Shown: positions 7,825-16,223, numbered from the stretch's first letter. The stretch is 64,000 nucleotides of DNA from Actinoplanes sp. M2I2 (GCF_023544445.1 NZ_JALPVJ010000028.1:1-64000); one strand, 5' to 3'. Notes: generated by a model from the letters alone, not told the origin. A program made the numbers and translations.

Positions 7825-9578
7825 CCATCGAATCGGACGAGAAGACCGTGACCGCCGCCGAGGCGCTGGTCACCCAGCTCGAGTCCTACGGTGTGGAACA
7901 CATTTTCGGCACCTGCGGCCACACCAACATCGCCCTGCTCGACGCGATCGGGCGCAGCAGCATCCGGTTCGTCATCGCCCGCCACGAGCAGGCCGCCGCG
8001 CACGCCGCCGACGGCTACGCCCGGGCCACCGGCCGCACCGGCGTCGTGCTGATGCACGTCGGGCCGGGTATGACCAACGGCGTCACCGGCGTGCTCACCG
8101 CTGCGCTCGACTCCGTGCCCCTGGTCGCGATCGCCGGTGACATCCCGTCCTACTACCACGGCCGGCACCCGCACCAGGAGGTGAACCTGCACGCCGACGC
8201 CGACCAGACCGCCGTCTACCGGCCGTTCGTCAAGCGCGCCTGGCAGGTGCACCAGGTCGCCGACCTGGGCCGGTTCACCGAACGCGCTTTCTGGACCGCG
8301 GCGTCCGGACGCCCGGGCGCAGTGCTGCTCAGCGTGCCGATGGACCACTTCTCCCGGCCGGTCCCCGCCGAGACTGCCGGCGCCTACCCGCTCGCCGTCG
8401 CGCAGCGCCCGGGCCTGCCCGCCGATGTCGCGGACCGCATCGCCGGCATGCTGCTCGCCGCCGACAAACCGCTCGTCTACCTCGGCGGGGGACTGCGTCG
8501 CGGGCCCGGCCTGGACGCGTTGCGCTCGTTGATCGAGCATCTCGACATCCCGGTCGTGCACTCGCTGATGGCCAAGGGGACCCTGCCCGACAGCCACCCG
8601 TTGCTGCTCGGCATGCCGGGCTTCTGGGGCCTGAAGATCACCAACGAGTACACCCGCGAGGCCGACGTCGTCCTCGCCCTGGCCTCCCGCTTCGCCGAGA
8701 CCGACGCCAGCTCCTGGGACTCCCGCTACACCTGGCAGTTCCCGCCCGGCGAGCTGATCCAGATCGACATCGACCCCGCCGAGATCGGCCGCAACTACCC
8801 GGTCGCCGTCGGCGCGGTCGCCGACGTCACCCATGCCGTGCGAGCGATCGATACCGCCGTGCGCGCCCGCCATCCGCAACCCCGGCACCGCGACGGGCTG
8901 CGCGAGACCATCACCGCGACCCGGCGCACCCTGTTCACCGACAGCCGCGAACGCGGCACCAGCGAGAACTTCCCGCTGCGCCCGGAACGCATCCTCACCG
9001 ACCTGCGCTCGATCCTGCCCGCCGACGCGGTCCTGGTCACCGACGTGGGCTGGAACAAGAACGGTGTCGCCCAGTGCTACGAACTGCCGGAGGACGGACG
9101 GTTCATCACGCCGGGTGGCGCCTCGACGATGGGCTTCGGCCCGGCCGCGGCGGTCGGCGTCCAGATCGCCCAGCCCGGCCGCACCGTGGTCGCCCTGATC
9201 GGTGACGGCGGCATGAGCGCTCAGCTCCCGGCCCTGCCGATGGCCGTCGAACAGGGCGCCCCGGTCATCTTCGTCGTGATGAACAACCGGTCCCACGGCA
9301 CCATCAGCGACCTTCAGGCCGCCAACTTCGGACAGAGCTACGGCTGCGACTTCACCGGACCGGACGGCACACCGTACAGCCCGGACTTCGCCGCTCTCGG
9401 CCGCGCCTGCGGCGCCGACGGCTACACCCTGGCCGGCGCCGGCGACCTCGGCGACGCGCTGCGTGCCGCCCTGGCCGCTCGTCGACCGGCGGTCATCGAC
9501 GTGCCGATGGTCAATGAACCGGTGCCGACTCCGGGGCACTGGAACATCAAGGACATCTACCAGGGCATCTTCGAGTGA
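7821..9578 (+). CDS. Thiamine-diphosphate-dependent 2-oxo acid decarboxylase / acetolactate-synthase-like enzyme
   Basis: The protein has 585 residues with the three domains of the acetolactate synthase superfamily. Glu56 (ARHEQAAAHAADGYAR) is the ThDP-activating Glu, and the GDGG motif begins near residue 461 and ends in MNN, binding Mg and diphosphate. AGGAGG precedes the ATG. It overlaps the aldehyde dehydrogenase gene by 4 bp and no acetolactate synthase small subunit is nearby, so decarboxylation of a catabolic 2-oxo acid is more likely than branched-chain synthesis. The family also includes oxalyl-CoA decarboxylase and carboligases, so the reaction is not certain. Confidence 0.85.
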   Translation: MTIESDEKTVTAAEALVTQLESYGVEHIFGTCGHTNIALLDAIGRSSIRFVIARHEQAAAHAADGYARATGRTGVVLMHVGPGMTNGVTGVLTAALDSVPLVAIAGDIPSYYHGRHPHQEVNLHADADQTAVYRPFVKRAWQVHQVADLGRFTERAFWTAASGRPGAVLLSVPMDHFSRPVPAETAGAYPLAVAQRPGLPADVADRIAGMLLAADKPLVYLGGGLRRGPGLDALRSLIEHLDIPVVHSLMAKGTLPDSHPLLLGMPGFWGLKITNEYTREADVVLALASRFAETDASSWDSRYTWQFPPGELIQIDIDPAEIGRNYPVAVGAVADVTHAVRAIDTAVRARHPQPRHRDGLRETITATRRTLFTDSRERGTSENFPLRPERILTDLRSILPADAVLVTDVGWNKNGVAQCYELPEDGRFITPGGASTMGFGPAAAVGVQIAQPGRTVVALIGDGGMSAQLPALPMAVEQGAPVIFVVMNNRSHGTISDLQAANFGQSYGCDFTGPDGTPYSPDFAALGRACGADGYTLAGAGDLGDALRAALAARRPAVIDVPMVNEPVPTPGHWNIKDIYQGIFE

Positions 9579-9627
9579 CCCCCGAGGTGCCGGCGCCGGC
9601 CGTCGGCACCAGAAGGTGAGGCCGTCC

Positions 9628-10086
9628 GTGGCGCAGCGGTTGTTCATCCTCAACGGTCCCAATCTCAACATGCTCGGCCGGCGCGAACCGCACCTGTACG
9701 GCCCGGTGACGTTGCCCGCCATCGAGAAGAGATGCGGGACGGTCGCCGAGGAACTCGACTTCGACCTGTTCCTCGCTCAGTCCAACGCCGAAGGGCAGCT
9801 CATCGACTGGGTTCACCAGGCATACGACCAGGCGGCGCCGGTCATCATCAACCCGGCGGGCCTGTCCACCCGCGCCGTGGCCCTCTATGACGCGCTGCGG
9901 ATGCTCGACCGCCCGATCGTCGAGGTGCACCTGACCAACGTGCTCGGCCGGGAGCCGCTCTACCGGGACCTGCTGACCGCGGCCACCGCGTGGGGATTCC
10001 TGGCGGGTTTCGGCGCAGAGGTCTACGAGATGGCGATGCGCGGCCTCGCCACCCACCTGTCGGAAGGCGGCGAGGCGTGCGGATAG
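9628..10086 (+). CDS. aroQ: Type II 3-dehydroquinate dehydratase-like protein with altered binding residues
   Basis: At 152 residues it has the family length and would interconvert 3-dehydroquinate and 3-dehydroshikimate. Compared with the Mycobacterium tuberculosis enzyme as I recall it, the catalytic set is kept: Arg19, Tyr24 (GRREPHLYG), Asn75 and His101 (VEVHLTN). Two substrate-contacting positions differ: His81 is Thr (GLSTRAVAL for GLTHTSVAL) and Arg112 is Tyr. It may therefore act on a related substrate. The GTG at 9628 follows GAAGGTGAGG. It belongs to the operon of the aldehyde dehydrogenase and overlaps the next gene by 10 bp. Confidence 0.82.
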   Translation: MAQRLFILNGPNLNMLGRREPHLYGPVTLPAIEKRCGTVAEELDFDLFLAQSNAEGQLIDWVHQAYDQAAPVIINPAGLSTRAVALYDALRMLDRPIVEVHLTNVLGREPLYRDLLTAATAWGFLAGFGAEVYEMAMRGLATHLSEGGEACG

Positions 10087-11126
10087 GAATCCTCGGCTGC
10101 GGCCGGATCGCCCGCAACCACGTGCACGCCCTGCGCGGTGTCGACGGCGTCCACGTGGCCGCGGTGGCCGACATCGACCCGGGGCGGGCCCGGTCGTTCG
10201 CCGCGGAACACGGCATCGATCGATCCTTCGGCGATCCGGAGCAGATGCTTGCCGCCGGACTCGACGCGGTCACCATCTGCACCCCGCACGCGGAACACGA
10301 GGCCGGGGTGCTCGCCGCCGCCCGCCACGGCACCCACGTGCTCTGCGAGAAACCCATGGCCCTGCGGGTCGACCAGGGCGAGCGCATGGTCGCCGCCACC
10401 GCGGCCGCCGGGGTGAAGTTCGGCGTCCTCTTCCAGCGCCGGTTCTGGCCGGCGGCGGCGCGCATCCGTGCGGCGATCGACGACGGGCGTATGAGCCTGC
10501 CGATCTGCGGTGCCGTGGTCGCCCGCCTCAACCGGGGCGCGGACTACTACCGGGCCGAACCGTGGCGCGGTCGCCGGGCGACGGAGGGCGGCGGGGTCCT
10601 GATGACCCAGGTGATCCACCACATCGACCTGCTCCAGTGGTTCATGGGCCCCGCCAGACGAGTGACCGGCCGGTGCGCGACCCTCGCTCACCAGGACGTC
10701 ATCGAGGTCGAGGACACCGCCGCCGCGCTCATCGAGTTCGCCTCCGGCGCCGTCGCCACGGTGCAGGCCGGCACCACCTTCCAGCCCGGGCTCGGCGTGC
10801 AGGTGTGGGTCAGCGATGCCCGCGGCCGTACGGCGAGCGTGATGGAGTTTCCCGAGGGCGTCGGCTTCACCGACGTGCGGACCCTGCCCGATGAGGAGGC
10901 GTTCGCCACTGGGTACGCCACCGGTCGCCGGTTCGATCTCGCCCTGGCCGAGGTCCACGACCATCTCGCGCCGTACCACGCCCAGCAGATCGCCGACTTC
11001 GTCGCGGCGCTGCGGGAGGACCGTGAACCGGCCGTCACCGGTCGCGACGCGCTGCGATCACTGGCGATCGTCGAGGCGGTCTACGAGTCGTCGCGCACCG
11101 GCTCGGCCGTGGAACTGCCGTGGTGA
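10077..11126 (+). CDS. Gfo/Idh/MocA-family NAD(P)-dependent oxidoreductase
   Basis: This 349-residue protein has an N-terminal Rossmann fold (IGILGCGRIARNH) and the family signature CEKPMAL with Glu91-Lys92-Pro93, followed by the C-terminal alpha/beta domain with VIHHIDLLQWF. The family oxidises or reduces hydroxyls on sugars, inositols and cyclic polyols. The start is GTG at 10077, inside the end of the aroQ-like gene, which implies coupling. In this operon a cyclic polyhydroxy acid such as quinate or a relative is a reasonable substrate, but that is inference. Confidence 0.85.
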   Translation: MRIGILGCGRIARNHVHALRGVDGVHVAAVADIDPGRARSFAAEHGIDRSFGDPEQMLAAGLDAVTICTPHAEHEAGVLAAARHGTHVLCEKPMALRVDQGERMVAATAAAGVKFGVLFQRRFWPAAARIRAAIDDGRMSLPICGAVVARLNRGADYYRAEPWRGRRATEGGGVLMTQVIHHIDLLQWFMGPARRVTGRCATLAHQDVIEVEDTAAALIEFASGAVATVQAGTTFQPGLGVQVWVSDARGRTASVMEFPEGVGFTDVRTLPDEEAFATGYATGRRFDLALAEVHDHLAPYHAQQIADFVAALREDREPAVTGRDALRSLAIVEAVYESSRTGSAVELPW

Positions 11127-11140
11127 CAGCGGGGGAGCGG

Positions 11141-11950
11141 TCAGCTTCCGCTGCCGAAGGGGCGATCGAAACCCCGGTCGGCCATCTGCGAAGCGATCTG
11201 CCGAAGGTCGGCGGCGAACGCGGTGACCTGCTCGGAGGTGAAGCGGACGGTCGGCCCGCTGAGCGCCAGCGCGGCGACGACACTGCCGGACTGCCCGAGA
11301 ATCGGAACGGCCACGGCCGACAGGCCGGCCTCGCGCTCGCCGTGACTCTCGCCGTACCCCTTGGCGGCCGTCTCGTCGATCCACTCGCGCATCGTCGCCG
11401 CGTGCTGCGGGCCGTGCGGCGACTGCCTGGCGATCCGCTCCAGAAGCCCGTCGGACGCGTCGCGCAACAGCACCTTCGAGGAGGCGCCCGCCCACATCGG
11501 CAGCTCGTCGCCGACCTGGACGACATGCCGCAGCGGCTGCGGGCTCTCCTGCTGCGCGACGCACACCCGGTAGATGTCACGGACTACATACATGTTCACG
11601 GTCTCGCGCCGGCGCGCGGCGAGTTCGCGCATCTCGCGTTGGGTCTCGGGCGGCAGCTCCCAGCTGCGCTGAGCGAGATGCGCCCACCGCCAGAGTCCGG
11701 GTCCCGCCATGTATCCGCTGCCGGTGGCCCAGAGCAGGCCACTCTGTTCCAGAGTCGACACCAGCCGCAGCACGGTGGTCTTGGCCAGGCCGGTCTCCTC
11801 CACAATGGTGCGGACGGAGACGGTGGGCCGTTCATCGGTCAGCAGGCCGAGGATGCCCAGCGCGCGCTGGACGCTTCGGACGCCCTGCTGGTCAGCGGAC
11901 TCCGCCGCGGACGGCTTGGCCGCGGAATTGCGGGTGAGGGGCGCGTCCAC
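11141..11950 (-). CDS. IclR-family transcriptional regulator
   Basis: The 269-residue protein has a winged helix at about residues 25-85 (VQRALGILGLL, GLAKTTVLRLVSTLEQSG) and an IclR effector domain from about 105 to the end (AGLSAVAVPILGQSGSVVAALALSGP). The start is GTG at 11950, preceded by AAGGAG about 11 bases away. Members often respond to aromatic or hydroaromatic acids such as protocatechuate and shikimate. The gene lies between two operons whose promoters share one operator sequence, so it is the likely regulator of both. It reads convergently to the oxidoreductase gene with 14 bp between. Confidence 0.88.
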   Translation of the reverse strand: MDAPLTRNSAAKPSAAESADQQGVRSVQRALGILGLLTDERPTVSVRTIVEETGLAKTTVLRLVSTLEQSGLLWATGSGYMAGPGLWRWAHLAQRSWELPPETQREMRELAARRRETVNMYVVRDIYRVCVAQQESPQPLRHVVQVGDELPMWAGASSKVLLRDASDGLLERIARQSPHGPQHAATMREWIDETAAKGYGESHGEREAGLSAVAVPILGQSGSVVAALALSGPTVRFTSEQVTAFAADLRQIASQMADRGFDRPFGSGS

Positions 11951-12068
11951 GGTTCTGCACTCTCCTTGTGTCGCCGGAATGGTCCGCTGACCATCCTTCC
12001 TGCATCGCCACCATTCTCGCCTGCGGGACGCACCTTTCACCGATCCGTAACGGTCCGGACTCAAGCCC

Positions 12069-12145
12069 TTGCCAGGGACGAGGGCCGCCCGTACTTTACA
12101 CTTAGTCCACACAGTGGTCCACCAGGTCCGAACAGTGGTCCGCAG
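12069..12145 (+). promoter_or_regulatory. Promoter with IclR-type operators upstream of TRAP operon
   Basis: TTGCCA (12069-12074), a 17-base spacer and TACTTT (12092-12097) precede TAGTCCACACAGTGGTCCA (12103-12121). This is the same layout as the promoter at 6245, differing at a few bases only. A second, weaker copy reading GTCCGAACAGTGGTCC follows at 12126-12141. The transporter gene starts about 230 bases further on, leaving a long leader. Confidence 0.75.
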
Positions 12146-12198
12146 TGAAGCTTTATAAAAAGCCTGTGACATGCCATCCCAAAGTCCGCACGTCCGAT

Positions 12199-12242
12199 GG
12201 TGGCCCTGGCCGAGTGGCCGAAGTTCGATTCCGGTCACCGCC
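12199..12242 (+). pseudogene. Truncated tRNA-like sequence (serine/leucine type, anticodon arm missing)
   Basis: GGTGGCC at 12199-12205 pairs with GGTCACC at 12233-12239 as a 7-bp acceptor stem with one G-U pair. Between them lie GGCCGAGTGGCCGAAG, typical of the D-arm of long-arm tRNAs, and TTCGATTCC, a T-loop sequence. The anticodon arm, variable arm and 5' half of the T-stem, about 40 bases, are absent. It cannot act as a tRNA and looks like a deletion relic in the TRAP operon leader. Confidence 0.45.
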
Positions 12243-12376
12243 GTGACGGCACAACCGCGGCACCTCGTGTCGCGACAGACGTACACCTGAGAGCGAGGGC
12301 GCATTGTTGACCACCCCGTCCCGCGTCGCCGGCCCGCGCTGCCGCCGGCCGGGCCATGTGCCGGGAGCGATGGCCG

Positions 12377-12937
12377 ATGACAGCTGAACCCGTCGCCACC
12401 CCCGACGGCCCGCTGTCCGGCCCCGAGCCGGAACAGCACTGGCACGAGCCGAGAGTCTTGCGCACCTGGGCGGCGGGGGAGTTGTGGATCGCCTGCCTTG
12501 CGCTGACGACGATCTTCCTCAGCGTCCTCTGGCAGGTGATCAGCCGCTACGTGCCCGCGCTGAACTGGCCGGGCGTCAGCGAGCTCGCCAACTACTCGCT
12601 GATCGTGCTGACCTTCATCATGGTCGGCTACCTGATCGGCAACAACGGCCACATCACCATCCAGGTCATCGATTACCTGGTCAAAGGGCGGGCCTTCGTC
12701 GTGGTCAAAGCCGTGTCCGCCGCGGTGACCGGTCTGATCTGCGCGGTTCTCGTCTGGGAGGCGTGGGAGCTGATCCAGGCGTACCCGACCCGGACGACCG
12801 CTGCTCTGGGCATCCCGATCTGGATGCTCTACGTCGTCCCGATGCTCGGCTTCGTCTCCGGCACCGTGCGTGCCTTCGTGCGGGTCTTCACCGCAGCCCG
12901 CGAGGACGTCCCCTTCGACGCGGCGGAGGCAAGATGA
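12377..12937 (+). CDS. dctQ: TRAP transporter small membrane subunit (DctQ-like)
   Basis: This 186-residue inner-membrane protein has four predicted membrane spans (about residues 35-55, 70-90, 110-130 and 150-170) and the family motif around the second span. It joins the large subunit and extracellular binding protein in a sodium-coupled uptake system for organic acids. ATG at 12377 is preferred, with GGGAGCG ahead; an in-frame ATG at 12356 is possible. Its stop overlaps the dctM start by 4 bp. Confidence 0.85.
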   Translation: MTAEPVATPDGPLSGPEPEQHWHEPRVLRTWAAGELWIACLALTTIFLSVLWQVISRYVPALNWPGVSELANYSLIVLTFIMVGYLIGNNGHITIQVIDYLVKGRAFVVVKAVSAAVTGLICAVLVWEAWELIQAYPTRTTAALGIPIWMLYVVPMLGFVSGTVRAFVRVFTAAREDVPFDAAEAR

Positions 12938-14214
12938 TCCTCGAACTGTGGATGGTCGGCGCGATCATCGCCCTGTTGCTGCTCATCCGGGTCCCCGTCG
13001 CCCTCGCCTTCATCGGCCCCAGCCTGTGGTACGCGATCGCCGACGGCCGCTCCGCCGGCTTCGCCCTGAAGACGACCTTCGACGGGCTCAACAGCTTCCC
13101 GCTGCTCGCCGTCCCGCTGTTCATCCTGGTCGGTGTGCTGGCCAACCGGCTCGGCATCGCCGACCGGCTCTACGAGTTCTGCCTGGCCGCGCTGGGCCGG
13201 CTGCGCGGAAACCTGGCGTACGTCAACGTCGGTTCCGCGGTCGGCTTCTCCTGGATGAGCGGCTCCGCACTCGCCGACGTGGCCGGTCTCGGCAAGATGC
13301 AGATCCCGGCGATGGTCAAGGCGGGGTACCCTGCCGGATTCGCCGCCGGGCTTACGGCTTCGTCCTCGCTCATCAGCCCGGTGATGCCGCCGAGCATCCC
13401 CGCCGTCATCTACGCGGCGACCGCGACCGTCTCCACCGGTGCCCTGTTCGCCGCGTCCGTCCTACCGGCGTTCGCCATGGCGGCCGGGCTGTGCATCTAC
13501 ATCCTGCTGTGGACCATGCGCCGCCCGCAGTTCGGCTCGGTGCAGTTCGACCGTAGCCGGTTCACCCGGGCAGCGGTGAACGCCGTCGGCCCGCTGCTGA
13601 CTCCGGTGATCCTGCTGGGCGGCATCCTCTCCGGCACGTTCACCCCCACCGAAGCGGCTGCCGTCGCCGTCCTCTACATGCTCATCCTCGGCCTGATCTA
13701 CCGTTCCGCGACACCACGGCTGCTGCTGCAGGCGCTACGCGAGACCGCGGTCATCACCGCCGGCATCACTCTGATCCTCGGTGCCGCCGCGCTGCTGGGC
13801 CTGCTCCTCACCCGAGCCCACGTGTCGCGCAACATCGCCGAGTACCTCACGGCCGTCACGGAGAGCCCCTGGGTCTTCATGATCCTGGTCAACATCATCC
13901 TGCTGATCCTCGGCGCACTGATCGACGCCACCGCGGTCATCCTCGTGACGGTGCCGGTCCTGCTGCCGATCGCCATGGAACTCGGCGTCGACCCCGTCTA
14001 CTTCGGCGTCGTCATGATCATCAACCTGATGATCGGCCTGCTGACCCCACCCGTGGGAAGCGTTCTCTACATCACCAGCTCCGTCATCGGCAAACCGGTC
14101 GACGTCGTTTTCCGCGGTGTCGCCCCGTTCCTCATTCCCTTGATCGCCGTGCTGATCCTGGTCACCGCACTGCCCGGCCTCGTGCTCTGGCTACCCGGCC
14201 TCCTCGGCTTCTGA
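12934..14214 (+). CDS. dctM: TRAP transporter large membrane subunit (DctM-like)
   Basis: A 426-residue permease with about 12 hydrophobic segments carries the transport channel of the TRAP system. Family motifs include SGSALADVAGLG, PPSIPAVIYA, GTFTPTEAAAVAVLY and LTPPVGSVLY. It overlaps dctQ by 4 bp and precedes the binding-protein gene. Length and motif order match intact DctM proteins. Confidence 0.93.
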   Translation: MILELWMVGAIIALLLLIRVPVALAFIGPSLWYAIADGRSAGFALKTTFDGLNSFPLLAVPLFILVGVLANRLGIADRLYEFCLAALGRLRGNLAYVNVGSAVGFSWMSGSALADVAGLGKMQIPAMVKAGYPAGFAAGLTASSSLISPVMPPSIPAVIYAATATVSTGALFAASVLPAFAMAAGLCIYILLWTMRRPQFGSVQFDRSRFTRAAVNAVGPLLTPVILLGGILSGTFTPTEAAAVAVLYMLILGLIYRSATPRLLLQALRETAVITAGITLILGAAALLGLLLTRAHVSRNIAEYLTAVTESPWVFMILVNIILLILGALIDATAVILVTVPVLLPIAMELGVDPVYFGVVMIINLMIGLLTPPVGSVLYITSSVIGKPVDVVFRGVAPFLIPLIAVLILVTALPGLVLWLPGLLGF

Positions 14215-14253
14215 CCCACCAGCCCGCCATCCCACACCGGGAGGAGAAACGCC

Positions 14254-15288
14254 ATGCACCAACGTCCCGCAGGATGGCGCCGCATCACCGCGGCGCTCAC
14301 CCTTCCCATCGCACTCGTGCTCGCCACAGGGTGCTCCACCTCGAACAACACCCCCGCCGCCGAAGGCGAGAACCCCACTCTGACCATCAAGATCGGCAGC
14401 TCTCAGCCGGAGAGCCAGCCGAACTTCTACTGTGGCATGAAACTGCTCAAGGAACGGGTCGAGGCACAGAACCTCGGCCTCACCATCGACATGTTCCCCA
14501 ACAGCCAGCTCGGCCCGGACGCCGAACGCTACGCCGGGGTGCAGAGCGGTGACATCGACATCGACCTGCAGGGCGGCTCGGCGATGTCCACCGCCTTCCC
14601 GCAGATCGGCGTGCTCGACGCCGCCTATGCGTTCAACGACGTCGACCACTTCTTCAAGTGGGTCGACCAGAACGGCAAGGACTTCTTCACCGACTTCAAC
14701 ACGGCGACCGACACCACCATCGTCGACGCGTGGTACTTCGGTATGCGCACGTTCACTGCCACCGAGCCGATCCGCAAGCCGGCGGATCTCGCCGGCAAGA
14801 AGATCCGCTTCCCGAACACCCCGCAGTTCCTCGCCAACGCCAAGGCGCTCGGCGCCGACGCCGTAGCGATCGCCGTCGAGGAGCTCTACCTGGCCTTGCA
14901 GCAGGGCGTCGCTCAGGGCCAGGAGAACCCGGTCGTGGCCACCCACGCCCAGAAGTTCGACGAGATCCTCAAGGTCGCCAGCCTCACCAACCACCAAGTC
15001 GGCACCCACTACGTCGTGATGTCCGACAAGACCCTCGAGAAGATGAGCCAGCCCCAGAAGGACGCGCTGTTCAAGGCCATCCACGACATCCGCGCCGAGA
15101 ACCGCAAATGCGTCGACGACGAGACCGGGAAGGTCCTCGACGGCTGGCGCGGCGACTCCACCCGCACCGTGGTGGAGATCGACCAGGTCGACCGGGCGGC
15201 GTTCATCAGCAAGGCGGAATCCTTCTTCAACACCCACTTCACCGGTGAGAACCTGGAGCTCTACAAGAGCATCCGGGCATCGGCCTGA
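14254..15288 (+). CDS. dctP: TRAP transporter substrate-binding lipoprotein (DctP-like)
   Basis: The 344-residue protein has a lipoprotein signal with lipobox LATGC (Cys27), so it is anchored outside the membrane. The DctP fold shows in TIDMFPNSQLGPDAERYAGV, the substrate-contact stretch WYFGMRTFTATEPIRKPADL and GKKIRFPNTP. An Arg in KIRF usually binds the substrate carboxylate. GGAGGAG precedes the ATG. Given the neighbouring enzymes, quinate, shikimate or a similar acid is the likely ligand; this is inferred. Confidence 0.92.
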   Translation: MHQRPAGWRRITAALTLPIALVLATGCSTSNNTPAAEGENPTLTIKIGSSQPESQPNFYCGMKLLKERVEAQNLGLTIDMFPNSQLGPDAERYAGVQSGDIDIDLQGGSAMSTAFPQIGVLDAAYAFNDVDHFFKWVDQNGKDFFTDFNTATDTTIVDAWYFGMRTFTATEPIRKPADLAGKKIRFPNTPQFLANAKALGADAVAIAVEELYLALQQGVAQGQENPVVATHAQKFDEILKVASLTNHQVGTHYVVMSDKTLEKMSQPQKDALFKAIHDIRAENRKCVDDETGKVLDGWRGDSTRTVVEIDQVDRAAFISKAESFFNTHFTGENLELYKSIRASA

Positions 15289-15347
15289 CCGCAGGGCTGG
15301 GGCCGGCGGTCCGCCGGCCCCACGACCGAACCGGGGAAGAGGTACGG

Positions 15348-16223
15348 GTGACCAGCCCTCAGCAAACGCAGGTCCTGGTCGGGCTGCTCGGGGCGGGTAT
15401 CGGGTCCTCGCACGCACCACTGCTGCACCAGCGGGAGGCCGACCGGCAGGGAATCCGGCTCCTCTACACGATTATCGACTCGGCCGCGTCCGGCCTCACC
15501 GCCGATGATCTGCCCGGTCTGCTCCGCTGGGCCCGCACACTGGGCTACCGGGGACTCAACGTCACCTACCCGTTCAAGCAGCAGATCGTCCGGCATCTCG
15601 ACCAGCTCTCGGCTGAGGCGAGGATTCTCGGTGCGGTCAACACCGTGGTCTTCGCCGACGGTGCCACCTGCGGTTACAACACCGACGCGGTGGGCTTCGC
15701 CCGCAATTTCGAACGCAACTTCCGCGCCGAGCCCAGGAACGAGGTGGTGCAGCTGGGCGCCGGGGGAGCCGGATCCGCGGTCGCGCACGCCATGTTGACG
15801 CTGGGCGCCCGCCGTCTCACTCTCGTTGACGTCGATGCGGCCAGAGCGCACCGGCTTGCGGGCCTGCTCGCTGCGGAATTCGGTGCCGACCGCGTCGCGG
15901 TCGGTGCGCACGCGGACCTGGCCAGGCTGCTTTCGGGCGCCGACGGGCTGATCAACACGACTCCGATCGGCATGGCGCACCACCCGGGCTCACCGGTCGC
16001 GCCCGACGATCTGCGCAAAGACCTGTGGGTGGCCGACATCGTCTACCGGCCCACCGACACGGCACTGCTCCAGGCGGCACGCGCGACCGGCGCCGTGACC
16101 TTGCACGGCGCCGGCATGAGCGTCTACCAGGCCGTTGCCGCGTTCGAGCACTTCACCGGCGTTCCCGCGGACGCGGAAGCGATGCTCTCGGACTCCGAGG
16201 AACTGCTGCGGGCCGGCCGCTGA
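15348..16223 (+). CDS. qsuD: Quinate/shikimate dehydrogenase (AroE family)
   Basis: The 291-residue enzyme has the AroE layout. Catalytic Lys77 lies in GLNVTYPFKQQI, Asp113 in GYNTDAVGF, and LGAGGAGSA near 137 binds the nucleotide. The N-terminal GIGSSHAPLLHQ resembles catabolic quinate/shikimate dehydrogenases of the Corynebacterium QsuD type (GIGLSRTP). The second Ser of biosynthetic AroE is Ala here. It would oxidise quinate to 3-dehydroquinate or shikimate to 3-dehydroshikimate. The start is GTG after GGGAAGAGG, and it is last in the TRAP operon, coupling uptake to the first oxidation. Confidence 0.85.
   Translation: MTSPQQTQVLVGLLGAGIGSSHAPLLHQREADRQGIRLLYTIIDSAASGLTADDLPGLLRWARTLGYRGLNVTYPFKQQIVRHLDQLSAEARILGAVNTVVFADGATCGYNTDAVGFARNFERNFRAEPRNEVVQLGAGGAGSAVAHAMLTLGARRLTLVDVDAARAHRLAGLLAAEFGADRVAVGAHADLARLLSGADGLINTTPIGMAHHPGSPVAPDDLRKDLWVADIVYRPTDTALLQAARATGAVTLHGAGMSVYQAVAAFEHFTGVPADAEAMLSDSEELLRAGR

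Noticed and set aside
7821..9578. Biosynthetic acetolactate synthase
   Set aside because: No small subunit or ilvC follows, and it is coupled to an aldehyde dehydrogenase in a catabolic operon.
7755..9722. 655-codon - strand frame opposite the ThDP enzyme gene
   Set aside because: The + strand protein has full family motifs; the - strand frame has none and reflects third-position GC.
9628..10086. AroQ-like protein as catalytically dead through loss of its His
   Set aside because: The missing His aligns with His81, a substrate contact. The catalytic His101 is present in EVHLTN.
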